64,000 bases of DNA, taken from the NCBI RefSeq assembly GCF_021155765.1, contig NC_060115.1, positions 6,428,493 to 6,492,492 of the forward strand. The letters are read 5' to 3'. A program made the translations under genes and the position numbers. The notes beneath the pieces are model-generated. The model was not told the origin of the DNA and ran no database searches. It worked only from the letters and a program-made list of their open reading frames with translations. This document shows, one piece after another, positions 13,957 through 26,669 of this stretch (positions within the stretch are counted from its first letter, which is position 1; every line of letters starts with the position of its first letter). The DNA comes from Diprion similis. Its lineage: Eukaryota > Arthropoda > Insecta > Hymenoptera > Diprionidae.

Positions 13957-15687
13957 GCATTCAGGGCCGTGCCACAGTGAACGCTGAAGCCAACCTGCAT
14001 CGTCCGGATAAATATCTAGCGGCGAAGCAAGCGGATTGATTATTCAAAACTATGTGAATAATGAGAACTGCGTTATGGTTTCATATTATGCCAACTAGGA
14101 GATTAAAATTTCTGCATAGTCTCAGTAGGAATTTCCGATGATGTTCTCAGTCATGCTAGAGGCCAGGTGAATGCTGCTGATTGCCAGACAGACATTGCGA
14201 CGATGGATTACAATTCTACGTTCCAGACCTTGGTATATCTTTCTCGGTGGATTATATTCGAAAATTGATAAGATATATGAGTTCCGCAATTTGGCGAATA
14301 ATCTCTGACTAATCGTCACCTTGACTGATGTGCGTTACTTGCGATCAGATACTGGAAGCGTGTAACAACTCGACCAATCTAATAATCTCTGGAAATTGGT
14401 ACAAAGTGTATAAACACTAAATGTTCATTTGGCAGTATCACTGACTTCATTGAGTCGTGCGGAAGTATCAGACGCAAGTAATGTGTATCATAAAATAGGG
14501 TATCAGTCAATTGAATTAAGCATACGATATGTATACTCTTGCGATCGGTTATCTCAAATTCTATCGACAGGTGGCGATAACGCCTATCGGGTGACTCGCA
14601 CATGGTGCTTGACATTCAAATGTGATACAATGTTCCAGCGTTGATGCTCTCACTAAAAACCGAGCATTACATCACGCTTTTTCTAATCAGAATATTTTAT
14701 TTCCAGCACAAAATCGTCCAATAAATACTTGCACCGAGTCGGAATTTCTGGAAATTGTAAGGTGTAGAAACTTTATCATTAATCTCCATCTTTTGTAACA
14801 GTAGGCGTTAAGAGATACTATCTATATACCAAATATATGTAATTGCTTGTACCTAAAAAAATCGTGACAAATTAATCGATGTATGTACAATGAAACATAA
14901 TGACGGTGTTATAATCGCAAGATATAATATAATCATTCAGTGCCACAAGTGAGTTTTCATTGGAAAAATTACACGTGATAAAATGTTTGAAATATTCATT
15001 GATACTTAAAATTATTTCAATACTTCTAAATGAAATCTGCAACACAATTGCAGCAGGATTTCACGTCTATCTCGATATTGAGAATATATTTATTGAAGTA
15101 CTGATTAGAAGTCAGATCGATGGCGTCATTTTTTAATTAAACCATTTTTGTACGTAATAGTAGGTACGTTAAATAAAAGTCGCGGAGCAAAACAATTCTA
15201 ACTGTTTTACTTCATTTTGATATTGCTGTGCAGCAACATGTTGAATTGTAACTGTTATGCTGCACGAATATAGTTAAAGACCTATTGCATTGCACCACTA
15301 ATTTTATTATGTGACGTCGTATCACACGGTCCATGAATTTTCTTCCCTTTATCCCGTATTTTTAACCGTTATTTAAACTTTTAATACTTGGCGCTTCGGT
15401 TGACCAAGTCCTAATGCCCAACGAACATGATCTATTACTTCGTTATCTGACGTTATCACGGACACATTCTCGTCTCGCCTGTAATCAGAATGGCATTGCA
15501 CATGAAGAAGCAAAGCCCAAGTTACCTCGGGCATGTGAACGTCGAATTTTTTCCACTTTAAAGTGTAATACAACGATTAATCCGAGTGAACAATAATTTA
15601 CGGAACTAAAAGTGACTCATTTTAAGACAGTAAAAGCAATCGGGTGTTTCCTAACACGTATTTTATAAATTTGACACCTCACCGTCG
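13957..15687. other. Spacer between the dynein-2 gene and the b561 array
   Basis: AT-rich DNA without a supportable coding region. It should contain the promoter-distal part of the divergently transcribed dynein-2 gene and the upstream region of the first b561 gene. Short open frames here have no recognisable domain and no convincing splice structure. Confidence 0.5.
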
Positions 15688-15697
15688 TATATAAAAG
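15688..15697 (+). promoter_or_regulatory. TATA box of b561 copy 1
   Basis: The sequence TATATAAAAG is a near-consensus TATA box 135 bp before the first ATG of the first b561 gene. Transcription would then start near 15720, giving a 5' leader of about 110 bases. This is a motif match only. Confidence 0.55.
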
Positions 15698-15831
15698 TGT
15701 CGCTCGCTCTCAACCAGCTCGTGAAAATTTCAGATCTCACATTCGTGTCGAAGTTTTATTTTTCTCTTAAACCATTAAAAATTTGTTTCCACAAAGGTAG
15801 TACAGCAATTAATCTTCCCAAATCCTAAGCC

Positions 15832-16783
15832 ATGTTCGCCGAAAAGAGCACCAAAATTTGGGTGGATCTCTGCGTGAGTATCCTAGCCCACTTCCTGATC
15901 TTGGCGCCTTCGATCTACATCGTCGTCCTCTATGCACAGGCCGACTACAGCCTCTTCGTCTGGCATCCAACATGTTTTACAGTTGGGGTAAGTGTGTATG
16001 CAATAATATACGTAAAAGCACTAAGCAAAACGTTTGGTGAACAATGGGCTGATTCTAGACCAATCTGCAACACAGTATACTGATAAAGTATAATCACTGA
16101 TGAATCACAAAGTTATAAATACATATATACCTATTATCATCGAGTGCCTGTGAACTGATTTGGAGTACCTTATACATGGTGTTCTCTTTCACAAGTGTAT
16201 AATACGATAAATTCAATAGGCAATTCAAATTCAAACCAATGCACCCAGTACCTACCATAAACAACCGTAATTTCCACAGTGCGCTCTGCTAATGACTGAG
16301 GCCATCCTTGCGATATCGGGGGAGAATTTGCTCCTCTCAAAATCGTCGAGGGTAAATCGTATCAGGGTTCACTCGCTGTTACACATCCTGGGTATGGTGC
16401 TAATGACGGTTGGATTCGGGGTCATCATAGCCAACAAGATAAGAAACAATAGTAACCACTTTACATCGGACCATGGAAAGCTGGGTCTGACCGCGGTGAT
16501 CGTCGCCTACGTCGTCGCCCTGGGCGGAGTTTCCACATCGTATTCCGGTCTGCTGTCTCCGAGGGTGAGCCTTGCCAGCCTGAAACTGGTCCACGGCTGC
16601 TGCGGTATCGTCGCAATTATCCTGCTCTTCGCCACCCTCTTTACCGGCCTTTATAAGAGGTCATTCCCCGGCAGTGAGCTTGGCGTAAGCCTTACAGTCT
16701 CCTCCTACGTAGTCGGCCTGTTTATCGTCCTGATCAAACCTCTCTACACGACGCTGGTCAGAATTCGCGGGATTTTCACATAG
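15832..16783 (+). CDS. CYB561D2-like: CYB561D2-like transmembrane b-type cytochrome, copy 1 of 3
   Basis: Predicted six-helix, two-haem membrane reductase of the cytochrome b561 family (CYB561D1/D2 branch). Members move electrons across a membrane, with ascorbate as usual donor and monodehydroascorbate or ferric iron as acceptor. Exons are 15832-15987 and 16280-16783, joined GGG|TGC in phase 0 (donor GTAAGT, acceptor CACAG), giving 219 residues, close to the roughly 222 of human CYB561D2. The four family histidines are His45 (FVWHP), His83 (RVHSLLH), His117 (SDHGKLG) and His157 (KLVHG). The motif LLMTEA opens exon 2. A TATA box lies upstream and an AATAAA at 16858-16863. This copy is the most divergent of the three: it lacks the VLCLNTG and GWWPG-type segments the other two share. 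Substrate and membrane are not determined by the sequence. Confidence 0.9.
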
Positions 16784-16857
16784 TATTTAATCGTAGTTAC
16801 AACGTAATCGAATTCCTCCCTCTGTGCCTACGCAAATGAAGAATTATACGTTTTTTC

Positions 16858-16863
16858 AATAAA
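16858..16863 (+). terminator. Polyadenylation signal of b561 copy 1
   Basis: AATAAA lies 75 bases after the stop codon of the first b561 gene. It is the first canonical signal downstream. Confidence 0.6.
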
Positions 16864-18582
16864 ACAAACTAATTCGGTCAGAGAATATCATTCGTGATTG
16901 TTAAAAATTCACCGCATTTCTTCAATTGTGGAAAAAGCATATTACAGTGGGAACGAAAAGTATTATTCATATAAAATATGTTTTTTCTAATGTATATAGG
17001 GAAATTTCCCGCCCATTACACTTATATTTTTCTTTATTACTTTTATTCGCATCCCCTTTATCAATACTGGTGATGAAGAATTGGATGTTCAGTTGAAATG
17101 CAATCCTTCTGATACGTGCAAAAGAATAGTACTTGTCGCAGTACTAATAATACTGTAATTACTGTTATAAGTTATATTTTAGGAACCACAATAGCACGTA
17201 GGTTATACATAAGGTATCGTTATTCACACTAATATTGTAAAAAAATCTAACGATAGCATGAATAATAATAATAAATGCACGTAAAAAATTATTATACGAC
17301 GGAGGTGTTTTTTTAGACTGAATCCATCTTTCTACCCCGAATATTTTGACACACCGTGTTGAATAAAATTTTGCCAAAATTTTGGTATCTACTGTATTGT
17401 CATATTTTCCGAGTACAATTCAGGTATGATGTAAGATCAAAGAAGAGCTTTCATCACACTCTGTCAGATATTTTGAGCATGTTTTTTCGTGCCATAAATT
17501 ATTATTAAGAAACACTGGGAATATTTATCTAACAATAGGTCAAACGTTAACTAATATATGCACAACTGTGCAATAGCTTGATAACGAGATACTGCATGTT
17601 GCACTCACCACGCTATGCGATTGCAATCAGTCAGAAAGTAGTCCTCCTCTGCAGTTCGCTCTTCAAATGATATTAATAATGAAATATTTACACTATGATA
17701 AGTACATTCTATGAATTGATAAGGTAATATATCCATGTTTATACCATTAGGTTAAATGGATACAGACTTTCTGACACGAAAGAACCGTTAGTACAATCTA
17801 TCTTTAATCGGTACTTTTATCAAATAGTTCCTAATGTACGTGCCATTAGTCTCGCAAAGTGTGCTAATCTCGTAATCTTTGTAGAACGATCTGCGTATCA
17901 AAATTCTCTCTCAATCAATGTTTTCAAAAAGATCCAAGATTATCTCACTGTCAGTAAAGGGATGCAAAAAATCGTAGAAAATTATTTCTATATCTCCACA
18001 CAGTCTTGGCACCAAGGGACAATAATTACGAAAAAAAATTGCTGACCACATTCCACAGTTAACATTACTATACATCTAGAAAGATTTTGTAAAAAAGATT
18101 CAATATTTCAAGCGCTTGAGAACTGTTCTGCGTAAGCAAAGCTTTATGATAATGATCAAAAGCAGTAGAAAGAAATTTATTGCAGGCTTATTGCTTATGT
18201 CGGCTGATAAACGGTACGTGACTGGATTGCGTATACGATAGGTGTATCCATGCTTAACAAGGATGTGCTTCTGCGGCCTACGTTTACATGCGCATCAGAA
18301 ACTGAATGACAATATCATTGTGGCCATCATTATCCCCTGATTAATTTAACTGATATAATACTTGGCGCAGGTCCACAAAACAACCGGTTATTTTATTCGT
18401 TGCACAAAAGAGTCAGGAAACTCTATCCAAATTACGCCAGCGGCATTGAATAATTGTTAAACAGTGAGCCAAACACGGTAATTATTATAGTGAAATTACA
18501 TAGTGAATGTAATGTAAATCTTTGGATCCCATTAACTTTCACGTTATTTTAATGGGTAAAGGTTGCGGATAATAAAAAACCG
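16864..18582. other. Spacer between b561 copies 1 and 2
   Basis: AT-rich DNA with no supportable gene. It presumably holds the promoter of copy 2, but no TATA box as clear as those of copies 1 and 3 was found. No remnant of a fourth b561 copy was recognised. Confidence 0.5.
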
Positions 18583-19356
18583 ATGATTACCAAAAAAGAT
18601 GCCACTAACTGGCCAGCCGTCGGGATGTCCTTTATCATCCACCTTCTTTTCTTCGGACCAGCTGTTTACATCGTTGTCCTCTGCGCCCAGCTCGACTATT
18701 CGCTCTTCATCTGGCATCCGACATGCTTCACGGTTGGGGTTAGTAGACGATCATGTAGGTAAGATAACAAGATAATAAAGGTAAGACACAAGGATCCAGT
18801 TAGCACACTTGTACCTTTCTCTCCCGAGCCTAATTCTACCTAATTCCCGCAGTGTTGTTTATTGATGACCGAAGCCATCCTCGGGATTTCCGGAGAGGCT
18901 CTTCTCTCCTCGAAGATGCCAATGCCAAGTCGCGTAAAGCTTCACTGGATCCTCCACGTCCTGGGTTTGGGACTACTGGCGGTTGGCTTAGGGACGATCA
19001 TAGCTCACCGTATCCAATTCGGTTCTGTCCACGCCGCTTTCATCCATGGAAAACTGGGTGTTTTTGCTATCGCGTTAGCTCTTATAGTGGCCGTGAACGG
19101 TGTCCTGTGTTTGAACACTGGAATGTGCTGCGTTAAATCGAGCATAACTCGCCGAAAAGTTCTTCATGGATGCGGTGGTATTTTCTCGACGATTCTCCTC
19201 CTGGCTAGCCAAATTACCGGCATTTACACGAGCTGGTGGCCCAGCTCCGAAATCGACAGACATTTGACCGGGGCGGCCTACGTCGTCGGTGGAATTCTCC
19301 TCCTCGCCAAGCCTCTTCATACAACGATACTGAGGATCCGCGGAGTTTCTTCTTGA
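18583..19356 (+). CDS. CYB561D2-like: CYB561D2-like transmembrane b-type cytochrome, copy 2 of 3
   Basis: Second member of the tandem array, same family and predicted role as copy 1. Exons are 18583-18738 and 18853-19356, joined GGG|TGT in phase 0 with donor GTTAGT and acceptor CGCAG, giving 219 residues. Exon 1 has exactly the same length (156 nt) as in the other two copies, and its ATG aligns with theirs. The four haem histidines are kept in FIWHP, KLHWILH, FIHGKLG and KVLHG. It shares VLCLNTG, the QITG(I/V)Y stretch and the AYVVGGILL-type last helix with copy 3, so copies 2 and 3 look like the more recent duplicates. No canonical poly(A) signal was found close after the stop. The gene appears intact. 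Confidence 0.9.
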
Positions 19357-20969
19357 TGGGTGTGCGTCGCCACACCATTCCTATATGAATAGATTCATGC
19401 GGTTCTGGATAACTTCAGGAATTCAATGCAACGTTAGTTAAACTATGATCAAAATGGTGCTGTCAGATTTGTTTCTCACCTTTGAAACTTGAACTATATC
19501 AGGTGAATTTATCATCCGTAATTAATTAAGATGGTTTAAGTTCACAATCTCATCAAGAAGTGTGGTCCAAATTTGCAGTAAACGCACAGTCAACAAATAT
19601 TCAGATCAAGGCATTTATTCATTTGTTATAGTAGCTAGAAAAATTCAGTAAAATAGGCATTGTTACAAAAACTGTTTGAATATTGTTGAAATTAAGGTTC
19701 GGCACCGCAATCCCATACATTCTATTGCGATTGTGAAATTAGATCTACACATTGAAATCATTTTGTACAAAATTGAAACATGATTGTTTAGTTGTCGTAA
19801 GTGAAAAAATTATCATCAGATTGTAATTTATGCTAACGAATTAAGTGTCACATCAAACAATGACAAAGCAATATGCCATTGTGAACTTACCACGAATGAT
19901 TTAGTTCTGCTAATTATACTATACAGATCTCTGGATCCCCTCCTAATAACTCCTCGTCTTGCTTGTCTTGCGAGAAAAGACTTTTAACCCGACACAGAGC
20001 GTATTTTGCCACTTCAGTGAAAAATTTTGTAGATTGAAGATGTAACGCATTGTTTGCTAGTAGTAATTAATTAGTAATTATCTACTATATTAGTAAATTT
20101 TACTAATCTTCATCCACCAAATAAATTTAGCGAACTGTATGAAACGATTTAATTCAATCTACCAGGAGGTCTTCAATATTTGGATAATACCATGTGAACA
20201 AAGTACTATTTTATTACATTGACTAAATCTAAATCGATATTTTGTATTTGTCATTATATTTTACGAAATTAAATTTTTTGCAATTTTGAAAAAATCATTT
20301 CATCAATTTGGGTATTCACAAAAAAAAAAATTGTGTTCCCACGAAAATATATTTTTCAAGTGTGGTAAAAAATGAAAATAGTTAAGGACTGTGCAGTAAA
20401 CGGAACTACGAATTTCTCTCAGTGAACATAATAAATATGTAATTTGCAATATTTCTATAACGTATAAGAAATTTCGAATACAATTTCAAGGTTCCTTTTC
20501 CGTTGCATAAGTTGTGAAGTTGATACGATTCCATTTATGTGGGACAGACTGTAAAAGAATATTTGAAAAAAATCAAAAAATCAGAAGTACCTGATAAATA
20601 TACTTTGCAACTTGATAACAAAATATTATACGTTATACACCCCAGATTATACCATCATCAATCACGTCCAGTCCCGATCTCCCCGCTCTCCAAAAGATAT
20701 AAAATATGTAATGATTCGAGTAAGATAGTAAATGTACATTCTAAAATTCGATGAGTCATTGCCTAAATGAAAAATCGCTGATTCGCGTAATTTTACACAT
20801 TGCATTTGAAAGGTGTTTAAAAGCAATCAGTGATCGAAACTTGTAGACAACAATTGTAATTCTTTCCATTACAGGAACAATCAGTGATAAATGATCGAAG
20901 CTTGTAAGAAATTAATCACAGATTCTGCCAACATCCATAGAGAGTTACGTGACTAGATTAAACAAACGA
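19357..20969. other. Spacer between b561 copies 2 and 3
   Basis: AT-rich DNA without a supportable gene. It includes a segment at 20371-20442 that resembles one at 52611-52668 (listed separately as a dispersed repeat). The upstream region of copy 3 lies at its right end. Confidence 0.5.
20371..20442 (+). repeat. Diverged dispersed repeat, copy A
   Basis: The segment begins with tgaaaatagttaaggac followed by an imperfect middle and then aatttctctc. The same two blocks in the same order and spacing occur at 52611-52668. The exact match of about 17 bases plus a second shared block suggests an old interspersed element, though its full length and class cannot be seen here. Confidence 0.4.
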
Positions 20970-20979
20970 TATATAAATA
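20970..20979 (+). promoter_or_regulatory. TATA box of b561 copy 3
   Basis: TATATAAATA lies about 310 bp before the ATG of the third b561 gene. It implies a leader of about 280 bases unless an upstream intron exists. Motif match only. Confidence 0.45.
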
Positions 20980-21279
20980 CGTGCTTGACGAGAATCACTT
21001 TTTGAGCAAACGTTCAAAAGTGCATTTGATAGACAGTCGTTTAAAGTTTTCATCATACTTCGTCCGTTGTCTGACACTCGTCTCCGCGAGATTATCCGGA
21101 GTTCCGACAACTTAACACCAAAGTCAGTACCAGCCGTAGTGACATCTCACGTAAAACAGCTTCTGATCCTCTATTCAAATTTTGGCGATCTTGCCCATCT
21201 TCGTCCCACTCTAATTAAAATATATTTCACCTTGCAAAGGTACTGTGTGGGGTGCAGGTTGCAGCCCAAACGCTGAACC

Positions 21280-22063
21280 ATGACCGCTGAGAAAGGTTGC
21301 ATAAACTGGCTAGCGATCGGCTTTTCTTGCATCGTTCACCTTCTCTTCCTGATACCAGCTGTCTACATCGTCATCCTCTGCGCCCAGCTAAATTATTCAC
21401 TTTTCATTTGGCATCCCGCATGTTTCACGGTTGGGGTTAGTATAACCACGATCACGAATGGATCACTAAAATTTACCATCCGCAATGTCTGAAACAATAA
21501 AATCACGATAATATCCACTCCGCATTAACCAAAACTGATCGATCTAATTACCGCAGTGCTGTTTCCTGATGACCGAGGCTGTCCTCGGTGTCTCCGGAGA
21601 AGCTCTCCTCGTCAAATGGATGTCAAGACCAGGTCGCATCAGGCTTCATTGGGTCCTACACATCCTGGGTCTAGGGCTACTGGCGGTTGGTTTCGGGACA
21701 GTCGTTGCCAACAAGATGAACCACGGATCTCGCCACTTCCGGAGTGACCATGCTCGCGTGGGTCTAGCAGGCCCTATATTGAGCGTCGTCGTAACCCTGA
21801 ACGGTGTTCTTTGCCTGAACACGGGGGCCTGCTTTGGTAAAGTGAGCCTTGTGGCCCGGAAGGTGATTCACAGTTGTTTGGGGATAATTACAATGGCCCT
21901 GCTGTTAGCCGGGCAAATAACCGGCGTCTATAAGGGGTGGTGGCCCGGGACAGAGACTGGCAGAGATTTAACCGTAGCCGCCTACATCGCCGGTGGAATT
22001 CTCCTCTGCGCCAAACCCCTTTACACGACGTTGTTGAGAATGAGGACTGCGATATGTTCTTGA
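21280..22063 (+). CDS. CYB561D2-like: CYB561D2-like transmembrane b-type cytochrome, copy 3 of 3
   Basis: Third member of the array, same predicted transmembrane electron-transfer role. Exons are 21280-21435 and 21557-22063, joined GGG|TGC in phase 0 (donor GTTAGT, acceptor CGCAG), giving 220 residues; the intron is 121 bp, similar to the 114 bp of copy 2 and shorter than the 292 bp of copy 1. Haem histidines are kept in FIWHP, RLHWVLH, SDHARVG and KVIHS; the residue after the third and fourth His differs from copies 1 and 2 (Ala and Ser in place of Gly). AATAAA follows at 22129-22134. It is intact and most similar to copy 2. Confidence 0.9.
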
Positions 22064-22128
22064 TCGCCGTCATTGTAATTCACACGTGTTTTATCTATGT
22101 TGAAATTAATATAGGGTAAGAGATTATG

Positions 22129-22134
22129 AATAAA
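22129..22134 (+). terminator. Polyadenylation signal of b561 copy 3
   Basis: AATAAA 66 bases after the stop codon of the third b561 gene. Confidence 0.6.
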
Positions 22135-23420
22135 GTAAAAATTTCCTGCAACAATATTCTTCCGAGTTTCAGCCGTTCGGAATTAATATTAACATTATTG
22201 ATGAAAAACTTGTTCAGTACTTTGTGGGTGTAATATCAAGATTCAAAGTAGCGACCACCGATAAGTTCGGTCTAAATCGATATTGAAGATTTGGAGAGAA
22301 TCCGAAAGTCCGTTTCGTGAAATGGAGACACGTTTATCCATTGAAAAAATCCACGAAACAATCCGCTCTTGTACCGCAGATCCGGAATGGTTCAAACACA
22401 TAATTATAAATTATGAGACCTACATTAAAGATTCATCGACCATGTATATCAACACTTTATTAACTTCACGAATCATTGAGGATTATAACGTATACATGTA
22501 ATATATATTATATTATATGTTATTATTTTTCCATATAACATAGTATATATTTTTATTAATATACATAGATATACCTGTCTTTTGTTGGTATAGTTTATGT
22601 AATAAATACAGTGGTAGTGATACAGTAAAGTTTCCCTGCCTGAAAGTGGTGGTTTTGTTTATCATTCCTTGCCTGTGTACCTTTAATGGAATTCACTGAA
22701 ACTCATCAAATAACCAATATTTCGACTGAAATTATGATGGAGGCTCCTGCGAAAAATTGTACAAATTGAAATGATGCATATTAGTATTTCAGGGAAAAAT
22801 CTTGGAATAAACTGCTAGGATAATTTCACTGCAAAAAAAATCATCATGTTAATTAAAATAAAACGTGATTCATAATTTTGCTCCAAACGATTATACACAA
22901 GAATAGTCAAAAATTTTTCAATAGTCTGAAAGTCAAGAAATTTTAAAAACATCGTCGAAACTTCGACGACAGCAGAGTCAGCAGAGAAGGAGATCTGACT
23001 GGATATCTACACACTGTACATTCACCTGTTTCGTTCCTATATGTATAATTACATATGTACCGAGATTTATGTATAGTATGCTTAACATCATTACTTAACA
23101 ACTTGCTAGTTTACGGGTTGTTGCAACGTTACAATATATACATATAATGTATATGTGTTATATACTGTGTATAATGTATATCTTTACTTTCAGTAACGCG
23201 CTAAAAACGCATAATATACATATGTATAGAACGTCATTTGATACAAGGATATAAGGTGATTGCGGATATTATTGCGCTCGCTCAAATTCAGCAATGTTGC
23301 TGATCCTTTCGTCTACGTGACAGTGAAAAAAAAAATGGAACACGAGCTGGCGTTCCATGTAAACATTGACGACGATATACCCCGCATACTATATACATAT
23401 GTAAATATGTGTCAGCATAT

Positions 23421-23450
23421 GTTTGTGTGTGCGCGCGTGTGTGTGTGTGT
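23421..23450. repeat. GT/GC dinucleotide microsatellite
   Basis: Alternating purine-pyrimidine tract of GT units interrupted by a few GC units. Such tracts can adopt Z-DNA and vary in length. Confidence 0.8.
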
Positions 23451-24580
23451 ATTTATTAGTATTTCTATGTGTAAGTATTTATTTACAGCGTTCGGCGCTT
23501 CTTCAAGCGTTTTCGTCGTGCCTGCACTCTTCAAAAATCACGCTCAAATTTGCGTTCTACTGTTATTGACCAAACCGCCAGTTACAGTACTTTTCCGCAA
23601 AGTGTTTTAATTTTAATGACGCGTATAGAACAGTGAGTCAATAACCTGGACATTAGTCAACAATACTAGGTGTAGAACAACGATAACTCCATTCGCATCA
23701 AAGAATCGCGCGGATTATATCATAATGTCAATAATAATTACCAAGTCGATCATTTGAAAACTTAGGAAACATTTTTATAGTTAATTCACGTGTTGCACAT
23801 CAAACTGCCAAACTACGTTGGACTTGGTTGCAGGAGCGACCGTAACGCTGTGGAATCAATTTATACTTATAGACAATATCAACTCATTCTACTTCCATGA
23901 TCGTAATTACGTTGTTTCGCATTTTTGTAGATAATTAAAATTTCTAAATATTCAACATAGAGGTATACGTATATGTATGTATAATATTCAATTCTTCTAC
24001 AATATTAGTGTATATGTATACATATAAGGTACATCTAGATCTGGACAATTCCGTATGCCTTTTGTCAACAGTTATATATAATTATATTATATATGTATGT
24101 ATATATACATATATATGCGCGTCTGTGTATATATAATATGCATATATACGCTGTAAAAAAGTTTGGTACGATTTTACGATGATGATTATTTTTATGTCAA
24201 TTTATATGGATCATTTAAATTTGTTTTGTAAAACAGACCTTCTGCAATAGATTTTATTTTCAATTAGTTTTGTATGTTTTAACTTTTGAATAGATGTCGT
24301 AATGCGACATTAAATTTTTCAACAAATTCCAAATAAAATGTCAACCATAATTATTTACAGCGCATAATGTCTTCGAAATATCTAACCATCTGGACTTTGT
24401 TCATTATACTAATATCTGTAATATTGTAAGTCTAACAAAATACTGTTTTCATCTCTGCAGGTCACCGCACCGATAAATTACACAACCGCTATGTTATATA
24501 CTTAATTTCTATACATGTATAATGCGATTAATTATTATTGTTACCATTTTTGTTTTCACTATTATTACTCTCACTATTAT

Positions 24581-24713
24581 ATCATCATCATCATCATCAT
24601 CACCATCATCCTCATCATCGTCATCATCGTCATCATTATTATTATTGTTGTTTGTGTTGTTGTTGTTGTTATCATTATCATTATTAATGTTGTTGTTATT
24701 ATCATTATTATCT
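24581..24713. repeat. Compound trinucleotide microsatellite
   Basis: About 130 bp made of ATC/TCA units that grade into ATT and then GTT units, with a few interruptions. It is open in several frames on both strands and gives spurious low-complexity peptides (poly-Ser, poly-Ile/Val, poly-Met/Thr). Confidence 0.85.
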
Positions 24714-26669
24714 TACACATAAGCGTGTGCACGGCCTGCGCACGTGCAGAGGAGACGCTAGCACCCAAGATGTAGTACATAGGTATAGGTACGTACGACT
24801 AATAGATCTATGATTGACTATACATACATACTCTACATGATTCTGGATATTTTCACATTTTTCATTCGACAACTTATCGAAACAGAGAAACGTACTACAA
24901 TATTAACATGTCCCCGTATACACCTAATGATATTCTGAGATTTATTGACTGGACGCTCTGATTGAGTTTGATAACTGTATAATATATTACATTATACATA
25001 TATTACGTATTAATATGTACTTATTGCACAAATTTTTCTTCTTTTATACTTGACTCTTAAATTTTTTAATCAACTTCATGATTTTATTTTATTGTGTTCT
25101 GATATGTGTTGCCAAGTATATAAGTATTAATTAATAGATTTTTAATTGATTTCATCTTTTGCTCTTTTTTCTAACAAGGTTTTATTTTCCGTTTTAAATC
25201 ATATGCATTAATTTTTTTTCTTTACCTCAGCCTCAAAGATAACAAACTACGTTTAATATGTATTGTATATGTAAACTCTGTGGTTTGTATAATGTATAGG
25301 TATGTGTATAACATCGACGATAGTTACGACGACAATTAAATCATCTTGGTAGTTTTTTTTTTCCACATCGAACGTATTTGTTATATATTTTACGATTCAA
25401 AGCAAATCCCGTTGCTTTCTAAACTTTATCGAAATTTTTTTTCTCAATTTACGCGTTTTTTTTTTTTTTTTTTTTCTAACTTCTTGTTACATCTCTATTA
25501 TTTGTTATCTTATGTATTGATTGATGCATCAACATATTCCAGAGTCTTCACATCCGTATTATACCTACGTAGGTAAATCATTATATAGTTGATAATAATC
25601 GACACAAGTCGCAAAGATTAGCCCACGCGCCCAGCGCGTGCAGGCCGTAATAAAAAATAACGTATTCTTACAAATATAAAAAACATTGATACAAATATAA
25701 CAATCGATATAATATATCCATATTTGACTATACATCGTATAATAGGGGCAGCTTTCTTGAGAAAAAAAAACAAACAAACAAAAAAAAGAACTGCAGAAGG
25801 CGAAGGCAGCAATTACCGTTTACCCTGCTTATATATTTTTTTAGAAAACAAACAAAAGACATTTTGCACCGTGGGAATGAAGAATACGGGAAAGCGACGA
25901 CCAAGATTTAAACACAAAAAATAAATTGGGAAAAAAAAAGATTGTTTTTGTATAAAATACAAATAGTAAGAGGAAGGGGTAGTAAATATGTGACCGGATT
26001 AAGTGAAAGTATAATCCGAGTTGTGATAAAGTCAACCGTCACGTAAATCATAACACCTAAGCACTCTAAGCAATACAATTTCAACAATTCCTTACAATTC
26101 AGTTCAACTGAACAATTTTCGAGGTAACATTACTAAAAAACATCGATTAAAAATTATTCGTTTTAAAAGTTGAACGAAATAACCATCAGCCCTATTTGAA
26201 TGAGGGCTCATTGATAATATTATAAATAGAGAAATTTGATTTTTATTTCTTGTACTTCTTCATCATTCTCAATCTCGCTCCAAGTTACCTGGGACTCACT
26301 ATCCATCATCTAATTCTAATATATCTCTTGCCCCGCGAATCTACTAGGATGATAATCGGCACCTAGGACGCGTATATAGACACTTACTTATTGTTAGATA
26401 ATGATAATACCACGCCGAGTAGGTATTCGACACATTGGATACCTAATATCATCTATGGTAAGTATACCGTCCATCAAACCGTCGAAACTCTCTATAGAGA
26501 TAGGCTCTACGCGACAGGCGCCGCTATAATTTTCCTGTTTATCTTTTAATTCAACATTTTCTCGTGTGATCGTGTTTATACATTAGTGCTTGTACGGCCT
26601 TACGAGTAACTATAATAAACAATACTAACCAAAATCGCACCTCAAGTACCGCCAATTATCAACCTTTTC

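Larger units (their letters stand above)
22135..26669. other. AT-rich spacer with microsatellites
   Basis: No supportable gene. The stretch holds many TA- and TATG-rich runs, a GT/GC dinucleotide tract (23421-23450), a compound trinucleotide repeat (24581-24713) and a 20-base T run (25456-25475). Its right end should be the 3' untranslated region of the glycine transporter; a possible minus-strand poly(A) signal (TTTATT on plus) is at 26242-26247. Confidence 0.5.

Noticed and set aside
24515-24780. Several low-complexity open frames encoding poly-Ser, poly-Ile/Val or poly-Met/Thr.
   Set aside because: They are translations of the trinucleotide microsatellite in different frames.
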